DNA of 64,000 nucleotides from Kosakonia sp. H02 (GCA_030704225.1 CP131915.1:2790001-2854000), one strand, 5' to 3'; positions 17,738 to 27,603 are shown, counted from the first letter of the stretch. The notes: generated by a model not told the origin, from the sequence alone. Numbers and translations: made by a program.

Positions 17738-18610
17738 ATGGATCAGGCTGGGATCATTCGCGACTTACTTGCCTGGCTGGAAAGCCATCTTGATCAGCCG
17801 CTGTCGTTAGATAATGTGGCGGCGAAAGCGGGCTATTCCAAGTGGCATCTGCAACGGATGTTTAAGGACGTAACAGGCCACGCCATCGGCGCTTATATCC
17901 GTGCCCGTCGCTTGTCAAAATCCGCCGTTGCGCTGCGTCTTACCGCCCGTCCCATTCTGGATATTGCTCTACAGTATCGCTTCGATTCGCAACAAACCTT
18001 CACCCGCGCGTTCAAAAAACAGTTCGCTGTCACACCGGCACTTTATCGCCGTTCGCCGGACTGGAGCTCCTTCGGTATTCGCCCGCCGCTGCGGCTGGGT
18101 GAGTTTAGGCTACCGAAGCATGAATTTGTCTCGCTGCCGCCGATGCGGCTTATCGGCACGACGCAAAGTTATACCTGCTCTTTGGAAGAAATTTCTGATT
18201 TCCGCAATCAGATGCGCATTCAGTTCTGGCGTGAATTTTTAAGCAATGCGCCGACCATTCCGGCTGAGATGTACGGCTTGCACGAGCCGCGTCCGAGCCT
18301 GGAAAAAGATGATGAACAGGAAGTGTTTTACACCACTGCGCTGACACCAGAGCTGGCGAATGGCTATTTAAGCAACTCACAGCCAGTAATGCTTGAAGGC
18401 GGAGATTATGTTGCATTCTCCTACGACGGGTCGCCGGATGGGCTGCAAGAATTTATCCTGACCGTTTACGGCACCTGCATGCCCATGCTTGAACTGACGC
18501 GTCGTAAAGGCCAGGACATCGAGCACTTCTACCCGCAGCGTAACGCTGTAAACGATCGCGAACCGCCATTGCATATCCGCTGCGAGTATCTGATTCCTAT
18601 CCGCCGCTAA
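17738..18610 (+). CDS. rob: Right-origin-binding transcriptional activator Rob
   Basis: AraC/XylS regulator of the MarA/SoxS/Rob group that activates efflux, antibiotic-tolerance and superoxide-response genes. It has 290 residues. The DNA-binding domain with two helix-turn-helix motifs is at about residues 8-106, followed by a GyrI-like ligand-binding domain to the C-terminus. An AAGGAAGAGG ribosome site precedes the ATG. Divergent from creA; its stop overlaps the gpmB stop by four bases. Confidence 0.98.
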   Translation: MDQAGIIRDLLAWLESHLDQPLSLDNVAAKAGYSKWHLQRMFKDVTGHAIGAYIRARRLSKSAVALRLTARPILDIALQYRFDSQQTFTRAFKKQFAVTPALYRRSPDWSSFGIRPPLRLGEFRLPKHEFVSLPPMRLIGTTQSYTCSLEEISDFRNQMRIQFWREFLSNAPTIPAEMYGLHEPRPSLEKDDEQEVFYTTALTPELANGYLSNSQPVMLEGGDYVAFSYDGSPDGLQEFILTVYGTCMPMLELTRRKGQDIEHFYPQRNAVNDREPPLHIRCEYLIPIRR

Positions 18611-19254
18611 CGCTGCAACTCATCCAGCGCGGGAGCGTCAAGATGTGAAACGTCTCCTGCGGTTTCCACTACCCAGCCAGAAGCCAGCCATGGGCTGTGC
18701 TGATAATCAATGCGGGAAATGGAACAGTTACGCAGGCGCAGGCGGCGCTCTGCATAAGCGGGAAGACCAAGAATAGTGCTCACCAGGCAGCCCAGCGCCA
18801 TGCCGTGGCTGACCAGCATCGGGCGGCTACCTTCTGGCAATTGCAGGCAGCTTGCCAGCGCCGCATGCATCCGGTCGCTTAACTCCTGCATCGATTCGCC
18901 ATCGGGAATGCGGCCGTTGTCAGTACCATTCACCAACTGGCGACGCCAGCCCTCTTCTTCTTCAGTCAGGGAATCAATATGGCGGCGCTCCAGCACGCCC
19001 ATGTCCAGCTCGCGCAGGCGCGGCTCAAGCATAATATCGCAGCCACATACGTCAGCGATGATCTCCGCTGTCCGCCGGGTACGCCCCAAATCACTGGCGA
19101 TGATATGGGTGATGCCCAGTGCTTTCGCGCGGTCAGCGACCTGCCTGGCCTGCCTCTCTCCTTTGTCGGTTAACGGACTGTCTGACTGGCCTTGAATACG
19201 ACGCTCGGCGTTCCACTGCGTTTCACCGTGGCGAACAAGGTATACCTGTAACAT
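18607..19254 (-). CDS. gpmB: Histidine phosphatase family protein GpmB (YtjC)
   Basis: Member of the cofactor-independent-like branch of the histidine phosphatase superfamily, named as a phosphoglycerate mutase but probably a small-molecule phosphatase. It has 215 residues. The phosphohistidine motif LVRHGE has H9, and the second histidine lies in the VSHGMALG segment near residue 150. It converges on rob with a four-base overlap. Confidence 0.95.
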   Translation of the reverse strand: MLQVYLVRHGETQWNAERRIQGQSDSPLTDKGERQARQVADRAKALGITHIIASDLGRTRRTAEIIADVCGCDIMLEPRLRELDMGVLERRHIDSLTEEEEGWRRQLVNGTDNGRIPDGESMQELSDRMHAALASCLQLPEGSRPMLVSHGMALGCLVSTILGLPAYAERRLRLRNCSISRIDYQHSPWLASGWVVETAGDVSHLDAPALDELQR

Positions 19255-19352
19255 GCTTTTTTATCCATTATACTGCGATGAATTTATTATCTGAGGAAGG
19301 TCTCTGTCCGGGATCGACAACGCGTCTCATGCCGGACATGCCGTTATTGATT

Positions 19353-19868
19353 ATGCACCATGTTGTCTCAGCTACCACAAATCCCGCCAAAATTCGGGCG
19401 ATTCTGCACGCTTTTAACCAGATCTTCGGTGAAGGATCCTGCCATATTGACGCCGTTGCCGTCGAGAGTGGCGTACCGGAACAGCCGTTTGGCAGTGAGG
19501 AAACGCGGGCTGGCGCACGAAATCGTGTTAATAATGCCCGCAAAGAAAGGCCCAATGCCGATTTTTGGGTCGCTATCGAAGCGGGGATCGACGAAGGCAG
19601 CACCTTCAGTTGGGTAGTGATTGAGAGCAATCAGCTAAAAGGCGAAGCCCGTTCAGCAACGCTGCCGCTACCGGAAGTGATTTTGCAAAAAGTTCGCGCC
19701 GGAGAAGCGCTCGGCCCGGTGATGTCACGCTATACCGGCATTGACGAGATCGGCCGCAAAGAGGGCGCGATTGGCGTCTTCACCGCCGGGAAGCTGACGC
19801 GCGAAAGTGTTTACCACCAGGCCGTCATCCTGGCGCTAAGCCCTTTCCACAACGCCATTTACCGCTGA
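19353..19868 (+). CDS. yjjX: Non-canonical purine nucleotide phosphatase YjjX (ITPase/XTPase)
   Basis: House-cleaning phosphatase acting on ITP and XTP so that deaminated purines do not enter nucleic acids. It has 171 residues. The family N-terminus SATTNPAKI is followed by the GSEETRAGARNR block near residue 50. The ATG at 19353 (MHHVVSATTN) matches the E. coli start; in-frame ATGs at 19329 and 19338 are possible. Its last ten bases overlap the end of trpR on the opposite strand. Confidence 0.95.
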   Translation: MHHVVSATTNPAKIRAILHAFNQIFGEGSCHIDAVAVESGVPEQPFGSEETRAGARNRVNNARKERPNADFWVAIEAGIDEGSTFSWVVIESNQLKGEARSATLPLPEVILQKVRAGEALGPVMSRYTGIDEIGRKEGAIGVFTAGKLTRESVYHQAVILALSPFHNAIYR

Positions 19869-20188
19869 TCGTTCAGTAGCGTTTGCTCCAGCCACAAGCG
19901 CAAATCCGCAGGCGCGGCTTTCAGGCTGTTTGATCCCCGCGTGATGGTGGCGATGCCAGCACCGAGCTCATTTTTCAGCTCACGCTGGCTCATTTCACCG
20001 CGCAGAAGCTCTTCAATAATCCGCACTCGTGTCCCCAGCGCTTCACGCTCATCCGGCGTAAGCATCAGGTTAAGCAACGGTATATGCAGATCTTTTTCGT
20101 AAGATTGCCTGACCAGCTCAACAAAGCGTTGCCACTCCTGTTGGCGCTGTTCGGCCATCGCTGCTGAATAAGGGGATTGCTGAGTCAT
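19859..20188 (-). CDS. trpR: Trp operon repressor TrpR
   Basis: Tryptophan-dependent dimeric repressor of trpEDCBA, aroH, mtr and its own gene. It has 109 residues (E. coli 108). The helix-turn-helix lies in the MSQRELKNELGAGIATITRG segment. The ATG at 20188 (MTQQSPYS) gives the family length, and the longer open frame to 20260 runs through the operator. It sits downstream of slt, as in E. coli. Confidence 0.98.
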   Translation of the reverse strand: MTQQSPYSAAMAEQRQQEWQRFVELVRQSYEKDLHIPLLNLMLTPDEREALGTRVRIIEELLRGEMSQRELKNELGAGIATITRGSNSLKAAPADLRLWLEQTLLNDQR

Positions 20189-20216
20189 AGTTTGCCGCCG
20201 TTTTGTGGGTTTCTGA

Positions 20217-20244
20217 GCTGCGTACTCATTCACGAGTACGCAGC
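20217..20244 (-). promoter_or_regulatory. TrpR operator of trpR
   Basis: Perfect palindrome with 11-base arms around ATTCAC. Its core GTACTC-ATTCAC-GAGTAC (20222-20239) has the same half-sites as the E. coli trpR operator. It lies 29 bases before the trpR start, so TrpR should repress its own synthesis. Confidence 0.85.
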
Positions 20245-20263
20245 ATAGCATAAACCACATTAA

Positions 20264-22204
20264 TCAGTAACGGCGCTGCCATTCAGCATTATTAAGCACG
20301 GTCGGTTTTTCACCGTTCAGGAAATAACGATAGTAGGCATCATACGCCAGCACGTTTTTCACATAGCCGCGCGTTTCCGAGAAGGGAATGCTCTCGATAA
20401 ACGCCACCGCATCGAGCTTACCGGCGCTGTTATTCAGCCAGGTTCGCACCCTTCCCGGCCCGGCGTTATAGGCCGCCGATGAGAAAATACGGTTATTACC
20501 AAACTGCTGATAAACATATTGCAGGTAGCTGGTGCCGATAGTGATATTCGTTTCCGGGTCAAAAAGCTGGCTGGCGTTGCTATAGCCCGGAATGCCGAAC
20601 ATCTTCACCGTATGCGTGGCGGTCGCCGGCATAATTTGCATCAGGCCGCTCGCACCAACCGGCGATCGCGCCGTCGGGTTCCATGCGCTCTCCTGGCGGG
20701 AGATAGCCATCGCATAACTCTGCGAAATGTCTTTCCCATTGGTATAACGCGCATAAAGATCCCGATACGCTGGAGGGAAACGCTCTTCCAGTTGATCCCA
20801 CAGCTTCCCGGTGATAGTCGCCTGCACACTTAAATCCCACCACTGCTGCTCAAAGGCATAACGCGCCAGTTGCGCCTGCTGCTGTTGGCTGCGGCTGGTC
20901 ACCAGATTTGCCCATTCGCTACGCGCGGTGTTATCCATTTTCCAGTACATCAACTCGCGCACGCGGGCCATTTCGGCTCCCTGCACCAGCGCCGGATCGA
21001 CGGTGCCGGAGGCTTTATCAATCTGCAATTGATAATCTTCCCCCAGACGTTGCGCAGCAGCCATCGGGTAGAAGCCTCGCTGCTGCATTAACGCATGCAG
21101 AATCTCTTTCGCTTCGTTTTCACGACCACGCTCCAGCAGCAAATCAGCCTGCCAGTAGCGCCATTCATCTTTATCTTTCGCCTCCATCGGCAAACGGGAA
21201 AGCCAGGTATTCAGACCACGGCGATCGCCCGTACCGATGGCCATACGCACACGCCGCTCGAGCAGCGAAACAGATTGCGTACGCATGATGGCATCGTCGC
21301 GCCAGCGCGCCTGTTCACTGGTCACGTCGTTGCCCATCAAGCGCCACGCAACGGTATCGCGCAGTTGCTGGGTTTGATCTTCATTGAGCTTCTGCGCTTG
21401 CGCCAGTGACGGGATCATCAGCCGGGCATTTTCCACATCCTGACGCGCCACACTTTCAAAGGCTTCTGCCGCCATCTGGCGCGTAAAATCCGTTGCGCCG
21501 GTTGTCGTGGCAAAGGTCATCACGCTCATCGGATTGTTGGCGAGCGTGATGATTGCCGAGGAGATGGTCTGGTAATCCGCTGGCATTTGCCCGGCCAGCA
21601 GTGTCACCAGGCGGGTGTTGCCCGCTTTCATCGCCAGACGGATGCGTTCGAGATACGCCAGTGGATCTTGCTGGCCCGAAGCGCGCCATGCGCCAAACAG
21701 TTGATCGCAGGCATTCGGCTGGCTTTTACCACTCAGCCAGAGCTCTTTTGCCCCGGCCCAGGCTTCATCAGCCTGTCCGGTGTTCCATTTCGCGAAGTAA
21801 TAATTGCACTGCGCTTCCGTAGTGGTGGGTTTGTCCGGGCTGAACGCCAGCAGGCCGCGCCAGTCCTGACGCCGCGCCAGCTCGTTTACAAAGCGGGTTT
21901 TCAGCGTACGCGCAGCGGGCAACGTCGGGTATTGCTGCACAAATTGGGTGACGGTTATCGCGGGTTGATTCATCAAATCGTCATTGATCTGACGATATTG
22001 CAGGTACGGGTAAAGCGGATAGTTTTGCAACGTAGGCAGCAGTTGCTGCACAACATCCATCTGTTTGTTATCCCACGCATTTTTGATTTGCGCATAGCGG
22101 GTACGTTGTTCATCCAGTGAATCTGCTCGCGCCGCATTGCTGAGGGACAGCAAACAAACGCAGGCCGCTGCAAACCGCCAGGCGGCATGTTTAGCTCTCT
22201 GCAC
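20264..22204 (-). CDS. slt: Soluble lytic murein transglycosylase Slt70
   Basis: Periplasmic exo-muramidase that cleaves peptidoglycan to 1,6-anhydromuropeptides. It has 646 residues. A signal peptide covers about residues 1-27 (cleavage after ARA). A long alpha-superhelical U domain follows, then the C-terminal lysozyme-like domain with catalytic E505 in ISRQESAWNP and the conserved GLMQIMPATA motif. Divergent from ettA; trpR follows on the same strand. Confidence 0.98.
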   Translation of the reverse strand: MQRAKHAAWRFAAACVCLLSLSNAARADSLDEQRTRYAQIKNAWDNKQMDVVQQLLPTLQNYPLYPYLQYRQINDDLMNQPAITVTQFVQQYPTLPAARTLKTRFVNELARRQDWRGLLAFSPDKPTTTEAQCNYYFAKWNTGQADEAWAGAKELWLSGKSQPNACDQLFGAWRASGQQDPLAYLERIRLAMKAGNTRLVTLLAGQMPADYQTISSAIITLANNPMSVMTFATTTGATDFTRQMAAEAFESVARQDVENARLMIPSLAQAQKLNEDQTQQLRDTVAWRLMGNDVTSEQARWRDDAIMRTQSVSLLERRVRMAIGTGDRRGLNTWLSRLPMEAKDKDEWRYWQADLLLERGRENEAKEILHALMQQRGFYPMAAAQRLGEDYQLQIDKASGTVDPALVQGAEMARVRELMYWKMDNTARSEWANLVTSRSQQQQAQLARYAFEQQWWDLSVQATITGKLWDQLEERFPPAYRDLYARYTNGKDISQSYAMAISRQESAWNPTARSPVGASGLMQIMPATATHTVKMFGIPGYSNASQLFDPETNITIGTSYLQYVYQQFGNNRIFSSAAYNAGPGRVRTWLNNSAGKLDAVAFIESIPFSETRGYVKNVLAYDAYYRYFLNGEKPTVLNNAEWQRRY

Positions 22205-22417
22205 AGCTCTTTCCTCTTATTTGTCACGTTATTACAGCATCATGCCGCATACTGCGTTAATGCTAACCGGGCATCCCGTAACGCGCCACGTTGTGCACAC
22301 TTTTTTACCATTCTGGCGTGATTTAACACTGTGAGCGTGGCTGGCTGGGATTAGCCCGCGAAAACGGCTACACTCCGCTGTTAAATACAATGCTCAAACC
22401 AAGAGGCGAAGTCCAAC

Positions 22418-24085
22418 GTGGCTCAATTCGTATATACCATGCACCGTGTCGGCAAAGTTGTCCCGCCGAAACGTCATATTCTGAAAAATATCTCCCTCAG
22501 CTTCTTCCCTGGCGCAAAAATCGGCGTGCTCGGCCTTAACGGTGCCGGTAAGTCAACTCTGCTGCGCATCATGGCCGGTATTGATACCGACATCGAAGGG
22601 GAAGCGCGCGCGCAACCGGGTATCAAGATCGGTTACCTGCCGCAGGAACCGCAGCTCAACCCTGAGCAGACGGTTCGTGAATCCGTTGAAGAAGCCCTTT
22701 CTGAAGTGGTAAACGCGCTGAAACGTCTGGATGAAGTCTACGCGCTGTATGCCGATCCCGACGCGGATTTCGACAAACTCGCCGCTGAACAGGGCAAGCT
22801 GGAAGAGATTATCCAGGCGCACGACGGCCATAACCTGAACGTGCAGCTTGAGCGTGCAGCCGATGCGCTGCGCCTGCCGGACTGGGATGCGAAAATCGCC
22901 ACTCTCTCCGGGGGCGAACGCCGCCGTGTCGCGCTGTGCCGTCTGCTGCTGGAAAAGCCGGACATGCTGCTGCTCGACGAACCGACCAACCACCTGGACG
23001 CCGAATCGGTCGCCTGGCTGGAACGCTTCCTGCACGACTTCGAAGGAACCGTTGTGGCAATTACCCATGACCGTTACTTCCTCGATAATGTTGCGGGCTG
23101 GATCCTCGAACTCGACCGCGGCGAAGGCATTCCGTGGGAAGGCAACTACTCTTCCTGGCTGGAGCAGAAAGATCAACGCCTGGCGCAGGAAGCGTCTCAG
23201 GAAGCGGCCCGCCGTAAATCCATCGAGAAAGAACTCGAATGGGTACGCCAGGGCGCTAAAGGCCGTCAATCCAAGGGCAAAGCCCGTCTGGCGCGCTTTG
23301 AAGAACTCAACAGCACCGAATACCAGAAACGTAACGAAACCAACGAACTGTTTATTCCACCGGGACCGCGCCTGGGCGACAAAGTGGTGGAAGTCAGCAG
23401 CATCAGTAAGTCTTACGGCGATCGCCAGCTGATCGAGAACCTCTCTTTCTCCGTACCGAAAGGGGCGATTGTCGGCATCATCGGCCCGAACGGCGCGGGT
23501 AAATCAACGCTGTTCCGCATGATGTCCGGTCAGGAACAGCCAGATGCTGGTACCATCACGCTGGGTGAAACAGTGAAACTGGCCTCCGTTGATCAGTTCC
23601 GCGACGCAATGGACAACAGCAAAACCGTGTGGGAAGAAGTTTCCGGCGGGCTGGATATCATGCGTATCGGCAACACAGAAATGCCAAGCCGCGCCTACGT
23701 TGGCCGCTTTAACTTTAAAGGGACCGATCAGGGCAAACGCGTGGGCGAACTCTCAGGTGGTGAGCGCGGTCGACTGCATCTGGCGAAGCTGTTGCAGGTT
23801 GGCGGCAATATGTTACTGCTCGATGAACCAACCAACGACCTGGATATCGAAACCCTGCGCGCGCTGGAAAACGCCCTGCTGGAATTCCCGGGCTGCGCAA
23901 TGGTCATCTCGCATGACCGCTGGTTCCTTGACCGTATTGCCACCCACATTCTGGACTACCAGGACGAAGGCAAAGTGGAGTTCTTCGAAGGTAACTTTAC
24001 CGAATACGAAGAGTACAAAAAACGCACGCTGGGCGCAGATGCGCTGGAGCCGAAGCGTATGAAGTACAAACGTATCACCAAGTAA
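22418..24085 (+). CDS. ettA: Energy-dependent translational throttle protein EttA
   Basis: ABC-F ATPase that binds the ribosomal E site and gates the first elongation step according to the ADP/ATP ratio. It has 555 residues, as in E. coli, and a GTG start. Two ABC domains carry Walker A loops GLNGAGKST (39-47) and IIGPNGAGKST and signature motifs LSGGER, joined by the ABC-F interaction motif linker. There is no membrane segment. A hairpin follows the stop. Confidence 0.98.
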   Translation: MAQFVYTMHRVGKVVPPKRHILKNISLSFFPGAKIGVLGLNGAGKSTLLRIMAGIDTDIEGEARAQPGIKIGYLPQEPQLNPEQTVRESVEEALSEVVNALKRLDEVYALYADPDADFDKLAAEQGKLEEIIQAHDGHNLNVQLERAADALRLPDWDAKIATLSGGERRRVALCRLLLEKPDMLLLDEPTNHLDAESVAWLERFLHDFEGTVVAITHDRYFLDNVAGWILELDRGEGIPWEGNYSSWLEQKDQRLAQEASQEAARRKSIEKELEWVRQGAKGRQSKGKARLARFEELNSTEYQKRNETNELFIPPGPRLGDKVVEVSSISKSYGDRQLIENLSFSVPKGAIVGIIGPNGAGKSTLFRMMSGQEQPDAGTITLGETVKLASVDQFRDAMDNSKTVWEEVSGGLDIMRIGNTEMPSRAYVGRFNFKGTDQGKRVGELSGGERGRLHLAKLLQVGGNMLLLDEPTNDLDIETLRALENALLEFPGCAMVISHDRWFLDRIATHILDYQDEGKVEFFEGNFTEYEEYKKRTLGADALEPKRMKYKRITK

Positions 24086-24091
24086 AACATC

Positions 24092-24119
24092 AAAGCGGAT
24101 GGGGCAACCCATTCGCTTT
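24092..24119 (+). terminator. Putative ettA terminator
   Basis: Imperfect stem AAAGCG-ATGG / CCAT-CGCTTT, seven bases after the ettA stop, followed by a short pyrimidine tract. Confidence 0.65.
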
Positions 24120-24413
24120 ACCCTCCCCTCTCCGCAAACACTCAGTGAATTCCGCTCCTTACCCCCGCTAAAAAAGCGTTTTAGTTTGTATGTTATCTCC
24201 AGTGGATAAACAGACACCGTCATATTCGTCGTGGAAATAATATAAAAACAAACATCCTCACAAAGACAAATTTTTGACATAAAAATCTACTACAACCAAA
24301 AACAAAGCATGATTTTTTTAGCCTTTGCAAAATAAGCCTGATATTGAATAACGCTACGCCCAACCGTTACCATTCATCTCCCACGCGAGCAGAGCAATGA
24401 ATGGACAGAGATC
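24120..24413. other. AT-rich intergenic region before the LuxR-type gene
   Basis: About 290 bases, visibly richer in A and T than the flanking core genes, with A-tracts such as those around 24240-24310. It contains no credible reading frame. It looks like a promoter region subject to H-NS-type silencing, by inference from composition only. Confidence 0.45.
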
Positions 24414-24998
24414 ATGTATATCATCACGGAGGATCGATTCCTGAAGTGCGGATTAGAGGCGCTAATTGAGCAGCAAGATATTGAACTGGATGACAATGAT
24501 GTCATTTTAGATTTCGATAACAATTTTATTATTATTACGACGTTATCAATCCTGAAAGAGATAATTACCAGCGACGCGCCGTTCGAGCGTTTTTTATTGC
24601 ACTCGTTTTTCAAAATAAAAAAAGAGATGACATTAAAAGAGTTGCGGCTCAGGTTGAAATATAAATCATGGCGACATCGTAAGTCTGGCGAATATGCATT
24701 GCCGTTGACACGAAAAGAGCGAGCGCTGCTCACTTATGCCATTAACACCGGTAGCCAGAAAGATATTTTTAGCCGCGGCGAACTGGACAGTAAAACCTTA
24801 AGCACGCACAAATATAATATGCTACGCAAAATCAATTTGCAGTCTATTGCGACACTCGCTCAGGTTCACCTGCGCTGGAAAAGTTTTCCCCATCAGCTCG
24901 AATTCACCGGTTGCTGGCCGGACAGCGCTGGCGCATATCCAGCCAGAGAGCCAGGTCTATGGCCCTATCAACTGTTTCACCAGCTCAACACAGTGTAA
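24414..24998 (+). CDS. Orphan LuxR/NarL-type transcriptional regulator
   Basis: 194-residue protein whose C-terminal half (about 98-155) matches the GerE/LuxR helix-turn-helix pattern: LTRKERALLTYAI, then TLSTHKYNMLRKINLQS. The N-terminal part begins MYIITEDRFLKCGLEALI, recalling the degenerate receiver regions of GadE, BglJ and RcsA, and shows no recognisable phosphoacceptor aspartate. The target is unknown. The DNA is AT-rich except for the last 42 bases, which overlap the 3' end of nadR on the other strand. No such gene lies between ettA and nadR in E. coli, so it is probably acquired. Confidence 0.8.
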   Translation: MYIITEDRFLKCGLEALIEQQDIELDDNDVILDFDNNFIIITTLSILKEIITSDAPFERFLLHSFFKIKKEMTLKELRLRLKYKSWRHRKSGEYALPLTRKERALLTYAINTGSQKDIFSRGELDSKTLSTHKYNMLRKINLQSIATLAQVHLRWKSFPHQLEFTGCWPDSAGAYPAREPGLWPYQLFHQLNTV

Positions 24999-26183
24999 AA
25001 AGCGCGAATCGTAATCCGCTTCTTCAACGTGAACATACTCAATATTATTTTCTTGCAGCATCGACACCAGTAAATCCTGGAATTCTTTGCGATCGACCGA
25101 ACTGCCCAGGCTGCGTAAACCGTCATTGATCCACGGGGTATTGTTTTCCAGCAAAATCACCAGGTCGAAGCGATACTCATCAATCAATGCCTGCACAAAC
25201 GGATGTTCCCGCCCTTCGTATTTCTTACAAAATGCCTGGGTGGTAACAAAATCCGTATCAATAAAGGCAATTTTATTGGCGTATTTCACCGCGAAGTCAA
25301 TATATTGCGCATGACCGAGAGCAATCTTATCGTAGTCGGAATATTGCAGCGCCATCTCATCGCCACCGAGATGAGAAAAAACGTAATCCCGACCATATTC
25401 CCATGCGCTGGTGGTATTAAATATATTGGCGAGCTTATTCACCAGGGTGGATTTACCACTGGATTCACCGCCGAGGACTGCCACCGTGCGCACGAAAAAG
25501 GGTTTCACTTCGGTGGGAATATATTCCCAGTAGCGAAACGGGTTCGCGCGAATTTGCGACCCGCTAATATTCATAAACGTCCGCTTCGGATCCACCAGCA
25601 CCGCTTCAATGCCGAGATGCTGCAAATATTGCGGCGCATCGGCCTCTTCCGAGGTGTAAATCCAGTTGGGCGTAATGCCCTTTTCGGTCATAAACGCTTT
25701 GATGCCTTCACTCCACACATCCCAGCCGTGCGGGTAGGGCTCCATGCCCTCTTCGTTAAAGGCATGAATACGAATGTTTTTCTGGTATTTAAACGTCTGC
25801 AACAGCCAGCGCAGACGATCGCTGACCGTTGGCTGCTGCGACATGGCGCTGTCTTCAAACAGCTCGCGGTCGCGCGTTTCATCATAGCCAAGAATGATAT
25901 GCAGCTCGTCAACCTGGCTACAGGCCCGCTGGATCAGATAGATATGACCGGTATGCAACGGGTAAAACTTGCCAAACACCACGCCAATATTTTTCTCACG
26001 ACGGGGAAACTCAAGGTCGAGGAAGCGGTGCAGCGCCTCCAGCTTTTGCGCGCTGGGGCTTTTAATTTTGGCATTCAACAGCTGGCTCAGATAGCCTTTG
26101 GTCATGCCGCTGGCATCCGCGACCTGCTGCAACGTACAGCCCTTCTGACGAATGGCGGTTTTTAAGTAGTCAAATGACGACAT
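24957..26183 (-). CDS. nadR: NadR: NAD repressor / NMN adenylyltransferase / ribosylnicotinamide kinase
   Basis: Trifunctional NAD sensor and salvage enzyme. It has 408 residues. The N-terminal helix-turn-helix is in QQVADASGMTKGYLSQLL, the adenylyltransferase motif GKFYPLHTGH is at 71-80, and the kinase P-loop GGESSGKST is at 238-246. The ATG at 26183 is chosen because a perfect AGGAGG lies six bases upstream. The last gene of serB-radA-nadR; its 3' end overlaps the convergent LuxR gene by 42 bases. Confidence 0.98.
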   Translation of the reverse strand: MSSFDYLKTAIRQKGCTLQQVADASGMTKGYLSQLLNAKIKSPSAQKLEALHRFLDLEFPRREKNIGVVFGKFYPLHTGHIYLIQRACSQVDELHIILGYDETRDRELFEDSAMSQQPTVSDRLRWLLQTFKYQKNIRIHAFNEEGMEPYPHGWDVWSEGIKAFMTEKGITPNWIYTSEEADAPQYLQHLGIEAVLVDPKRTFMNISGSQIRANPFRYWEYIPTEVKPFFVRTVAVLGGESSGKSTLVNKLANIFNTTSAWEYGRDYVFSHLGGDEMALQYSDYDKIALGHAQYIDFAVKYANKIAFIDTDFVTTQAFCKKYEGREHPFVQALIDEYRFDLVILLENNTPWINDGLRSLGSSVDRKEFQDLLVSMLQENNIEYVHVEEADYDSRFLHCVELVKQLIGP

Positions 26184-26212
26184 GCATGCCTCCTGCAAAA
26201 AACATTAGCCAA

Positions 26213-27595
26213 TTATAAGTCGTCAAAGACGTTTAGCGCATCGGTAAGCTTTTTCACGCCAAAGATTTGCATGCCTTCCGGCACTTTCTTCGGCACATTT
26301 GCCGCCGGCACGATGGCGCGACGAAAACCGTGCTTCGCAGCTTCAGAAATACGCTCCTGACCACTCGGCACCGGACGGATTTCACCGGCCAGCCCCACTT
26401 CGCCGAAAACAACTAAATCCTGCGGTAGCGGGCGGTCACGCAGGCTGGAGACCATTGCCAGCAGCAGCGCGAGGTCGGCACTGGTTTCGGTCACTTTCAC
26501 ACCGCCAACCACATTGACGAATACGTCCTGGTCGGCCATTTGCAAGCCGCCGTGGCGATGCAGTACCGCCAGTAAAATCGCCAGACGGTTTTGCTCAAGC
26601 CCCACCGCCACGCGGCGCGGGTTCGCCATCATTGAGTGATCAACCAGCGCCTGAATCTCCACCAGCAGCGGACGCGTTCCTTCCCAGACCACCATCACCG
26701 AACTGCCGGAGGTGACTTCATCCCCGCGGCTAAGGAAAATTGCCGACGGGTTGCTGACTTCACGCAGGCCTTGTTCGGTCATGGCAAACACGCCCAGTTC
26801 ATTGACCGCGCCGAAACGGTTTTTGTGGCTACGCAGAGTACGAAAACGGGAGTCGGCATCGCCGTCGAGCAATACAGAACAGTCAATACAGTGCTCCAGC
26901 ACTTTTGGCCCCGCAAGCGATCCATCTTTGGTGACATGGCCAACCATGACAATCGCCACGCCGCGGGTTTTGGCGAACCGCGTGAGATAAGCAGCCGTTT
27001 CGCGCACCTGCGCAACGCTACCGGGCGACGACTGGATATCGGCCATATGCATCACCTGAATGGAGTCGATAACCATCAGCTTCGGCTGCTCTTCCTCTGC
27101 AATCATGCAGATTTGCTCGATGCTGGTTTCCGACAGCATATTCAAATTGCCAGTCGGCAAGCCTAAGCGATGCGCGCGCATTGCTACCTGCTGCAACGAC
27201 TCTTCGCCGGTGACATACAGGGTTTTCATCTGTTCAGCGAGTTTGCACAGGGTTTGCAACAGCAGCGTGGATTTCCCTGCGCCAGGATTGCCGCCGATGA
27301 GAATCGCGCTGCCAGGCACAACGCCACCGCCTAGCACGCGGTCAAACTCTTTAAAACCGGTGGAGAAGCGCGGCAGCGCCTCAAGGCTAATATCGGCAAG
27401 CTTTTGCACTTTCGACACGCCCGCACTGCCTGCATAACCGGCCAGGCGTTCATTACGCGCCACAGTTGGCGAAGCGGCAACGCGCACTTCGGTAATGGTG
27501 TTCCAGGCATGACAGGCGCTGCATTGCCCCTGCCAGCGCGGATAATCAGCGCCGCACTCATTACAGACAAACGCACGTTTAGGAGCTTTCGCCAC
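26213..27595 (-). CDS. radA: DNA repair protein RadA
   Basis: RecA-like ATPase that drives branch migration of recombination intermediates. It has 460 residues. The N-terminal C4 zinc finger uses C11, C14, C25 and C28. Walker A is GGNPGAGKST at 101-110, the RadA-specific KNRFG motif follows in HKNRFGAVNE, and a Lon-protease-like domain with no protease activity ends the protein. It lies eight bases after serB and 29 before nadR, in one operon. Confidence 0.98.
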   Translation of the reverse strand: MAKAPKRAFVCNECGADYPRWQGQCSACHAWNTITEVRVAASPTVARNERLAGYAGSAGVSKVQKLADISLEALPRFSTGFKEFDRVLGGGVVPGSAILIGGNPGAGKSTLLLQTLCKLAEQMKTLYVTGEESLQQVAMRAHRLGLPTGNLNMLSETSIEQICMIAEEEQPKLMVIDSIQVMHMADIQSSPGSVAQVRETAAYLTRFAKTRGVAIVMVGHVTKDGSLAGPKVLEHCIDCSVLLDGDADSRFRTLRSHKNRFGAVNELGVFAMTEQGLREVSNPSAIFLSRGDEVTSGSSVMVVWEGTRPLLVEIQALVDHSMMANPRRVAVGLEQNRLAILLAVLHRHGGLQMADQDVFVNVVGGVKVTETSADLALLLAMVSSLRDRPLPQDLVVFGEVGLAGEIRPVPSGQERISEAAKHGFRRAIVPAANVPKKVPEGMQIFGVKKLTDALNVFDDL

Positions 27596-27603
27596 AATTA
27601 CCT

